Made by a program: the position numbers and the translations under genes
Notes under the pieces: generated by a model
What the model was told of the DNA's origin: nothing
What the model saw: only the letters and a program-made list of their open reading frames with translations
Database searches by the model: none
Part shown: piece by piece, positions 1 through 13,892 of the stretch
How positions within the stretch are numbered: the stretch's first letter is position 1
How the letters are laid out: each line of letters begins with the position of its first letter
NCBI GenBank assembly: GCA_028565715.1
Contig: JAOXYC010117777.1
Coordinates: 1-13,892, forward strand
DNA: 13,892 nt
Direction: 5' to 3'
Origin: Phoronis pallida
Taxonomy: Eukaryota > Phoronida > Phoronidae

Positions 1-3
1 TGA

Positions 4-179
4 GCATTCAACGTGGATCATATTGATGTCACTACATGTGTGCATTCAACGTAGATCATATTGATGCTACTACATGTATGCATTCAGAGTGGATCATATT
101 GATGTTACTACATGTGTGCATTCAACGTAGATCATATTGATGCTACTACATGTGTGCATTCAGAGTAGATCATATTGCT
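4..179. repeat. 38-bp minisatellite next to the exon 21 donor
   Basis: Units start at 4, 42, 80, 118 and 156, and the last is incomplete. Each begins gcattca, contains gatcatatt and ends actacatgtgt. Two variants, caacgt and cagagt, occur as A-A-B-A-B. The array probably runs off the left edge and stops about 14 bp from the exon 21 donor. Confidence 0.93.
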
Positions 180-193
180 GGTCAAATTATTAC

Positions 194-13339
<13,146 letters not shown>

Positions 13340-13464
13340 CTGGAATTACAAATGAAAACTACAAGCAACATGTAGGCCTATGATTCACTTCAGGCGGCAG
13401 AATTACTAGAAAAATGGTGCCTGTTGTATCGGCGAAACTCGTCAACACCTTAATACACGCATAC

Positions 13465-13505
13465 CCCGTTGCTTTAATTCCTCAACACTGAGGCCTTGCG
13501 ACGGG
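13465..13505. repeat. Nested hairpin
   Basis: The outer stem pairs cccgttgc (13465-13472) with gcgacggg (13498-13505), with one G-T wobble. The inner stem pairs cctca (13480-13484) with tgagg (13489-13493) around acac. It is markedly GC-rich for its surroundings. Possibly a fragment of a structured repeat. Confidence 0.5.
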
Positions 13506-13708
13506 CTATAAAACCAAACAAAACTTTCCAAAAACTTTATCTGAACATGTCCATAAAAAAAATCTAATATACACAATCACTTACAAGATTCTCCTAATTT
13601 TAAAGAGAATATTTCTGTCGGTGATGTTTGTGTATTAGACACGGCTAAAACCGACACCCAATTGAAGCTGAAAGAAGCTCTACATATTTATTGGTGTAAA
13701 CCGAATCT

Positions 13709-13809
13709 TAAAGGGTAGTAATGAGCGGAACTATCTTGTCTTCAAAACCTAATCAAACGGGTACAACTTCATGATTTTACTTCAAAAAAATTCATAAGGA
13801 ACTTGTAAT
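13709..13809 (-). repeat. Second, inverted copy of the 2647-2760 repeat
   Basis: Its reverse complement matches 2647-2760 with small indels, sharing gttccttatgaa, ttttgaagacaagatagttc and cgctcattacta. The copy near the left of the window is therefore a dispersed repeat, not unique intron. Confidence 0.85.
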
Positions 13810-13892
13810 AAGACAATCTACTCGAACACTGTTCTAATTTGCCAATGAGATCTTTACTTAACATTATCGTACTATACTATATTAAAACTAAC

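Larger units (their letters stand above)
13340..13892. other. Intron upstream of exon 1, no further exon found
   Basis: The next upstream coding exon must end in phase 2, to match exon 1. I found no Cys-rich segment with suitable splice sites and phase. A GT at 13570-13584 preceded by open sequence fails the phase test. The region holds a hairpin and a repeat copy, listed separately. Confidence 0.6.

Noticed and set aside
4-179. CRISPR array
   Set aside because: The 38-bp units are contiguous, without unique spacers, and the host is clearly eukaryotic.
13562-13600. Additional coding exon upstream of exon 1
   Set aside because: The possible donor gives the wrong phase or an in-frame stop, and the peptide has no Cys-rich module character.

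Overview
This is eukaryotic DNA, most likely from a marine invertebrate animal. It is AT-rich, has no bacterial-style operons, and carries many short exons with GT-AG splice sites and pyrimidine-rich acceptors. Its introns hold tRNA-derived SINE-like sequences, fold-back elements and MITE-like repeats. I cannot fix the phylum: echinoderm, hemichordate and lophotrochozoan are all possible.

One gene on the minus strand fills almost the whole window. I read 21 consecutive coding exons from 13339 down to 194. All 20 junctions agree in splice phase and there is no in-frame stop. They total 2815 nt, or 938 complete codons, and both ends of the protein lie outside the window. The product is a secreted, cysteine-rich glycoprotein of the von Willebrand factor / gel-forming mucin superfamily. 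In order it has: the end of a TIL-E module; TIL'-E'; VWD; C8; TIL; E (together a D'D3-like assembly); short Thr/Ser/Pro linker exons; TIL-VWC module 1; a Thr/Pro linker; TIL-VWC module 2; a mucin-type PTS exon with an internal 8-residue repeat; and a Cys-poor beta-rich domain resembling the galactose-binding/discoidin fold. No family name is assigned because both termini are missing.

Layout from left to right: a 38-bp minisatellite (4-179); exon 21 (194-489); an intron with a tRNA-derived SINE (about 740-955); PTS exon 20 (1001-1252); an intron with a hairpin and a minus-strand SINE-like repeat; exon 19; an intron with a MITE-like repeat (2591-2998); exon 18; a 1.4-kb intron with three successive fold-backs (3279-4400); exons 17 to 11 (4634-7869), with an inverted Penelope-end-like pair at 7432-7545; exons 10 and 9, with a tRNA-Ala-like SINE between them; exons 8 to 2 (9281-12269), which form the D'D3-like core; a repeat-rich intron (12270-13292); exon 1 (13293-13339); and non-coding sequence to the right edge, including a second, inverted copy of the 2647-2760 repeat.

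The plus-strand open frames, and those crossing intron boundaries, are antisense shadows or chance frames in repeats. No second gene is supported.
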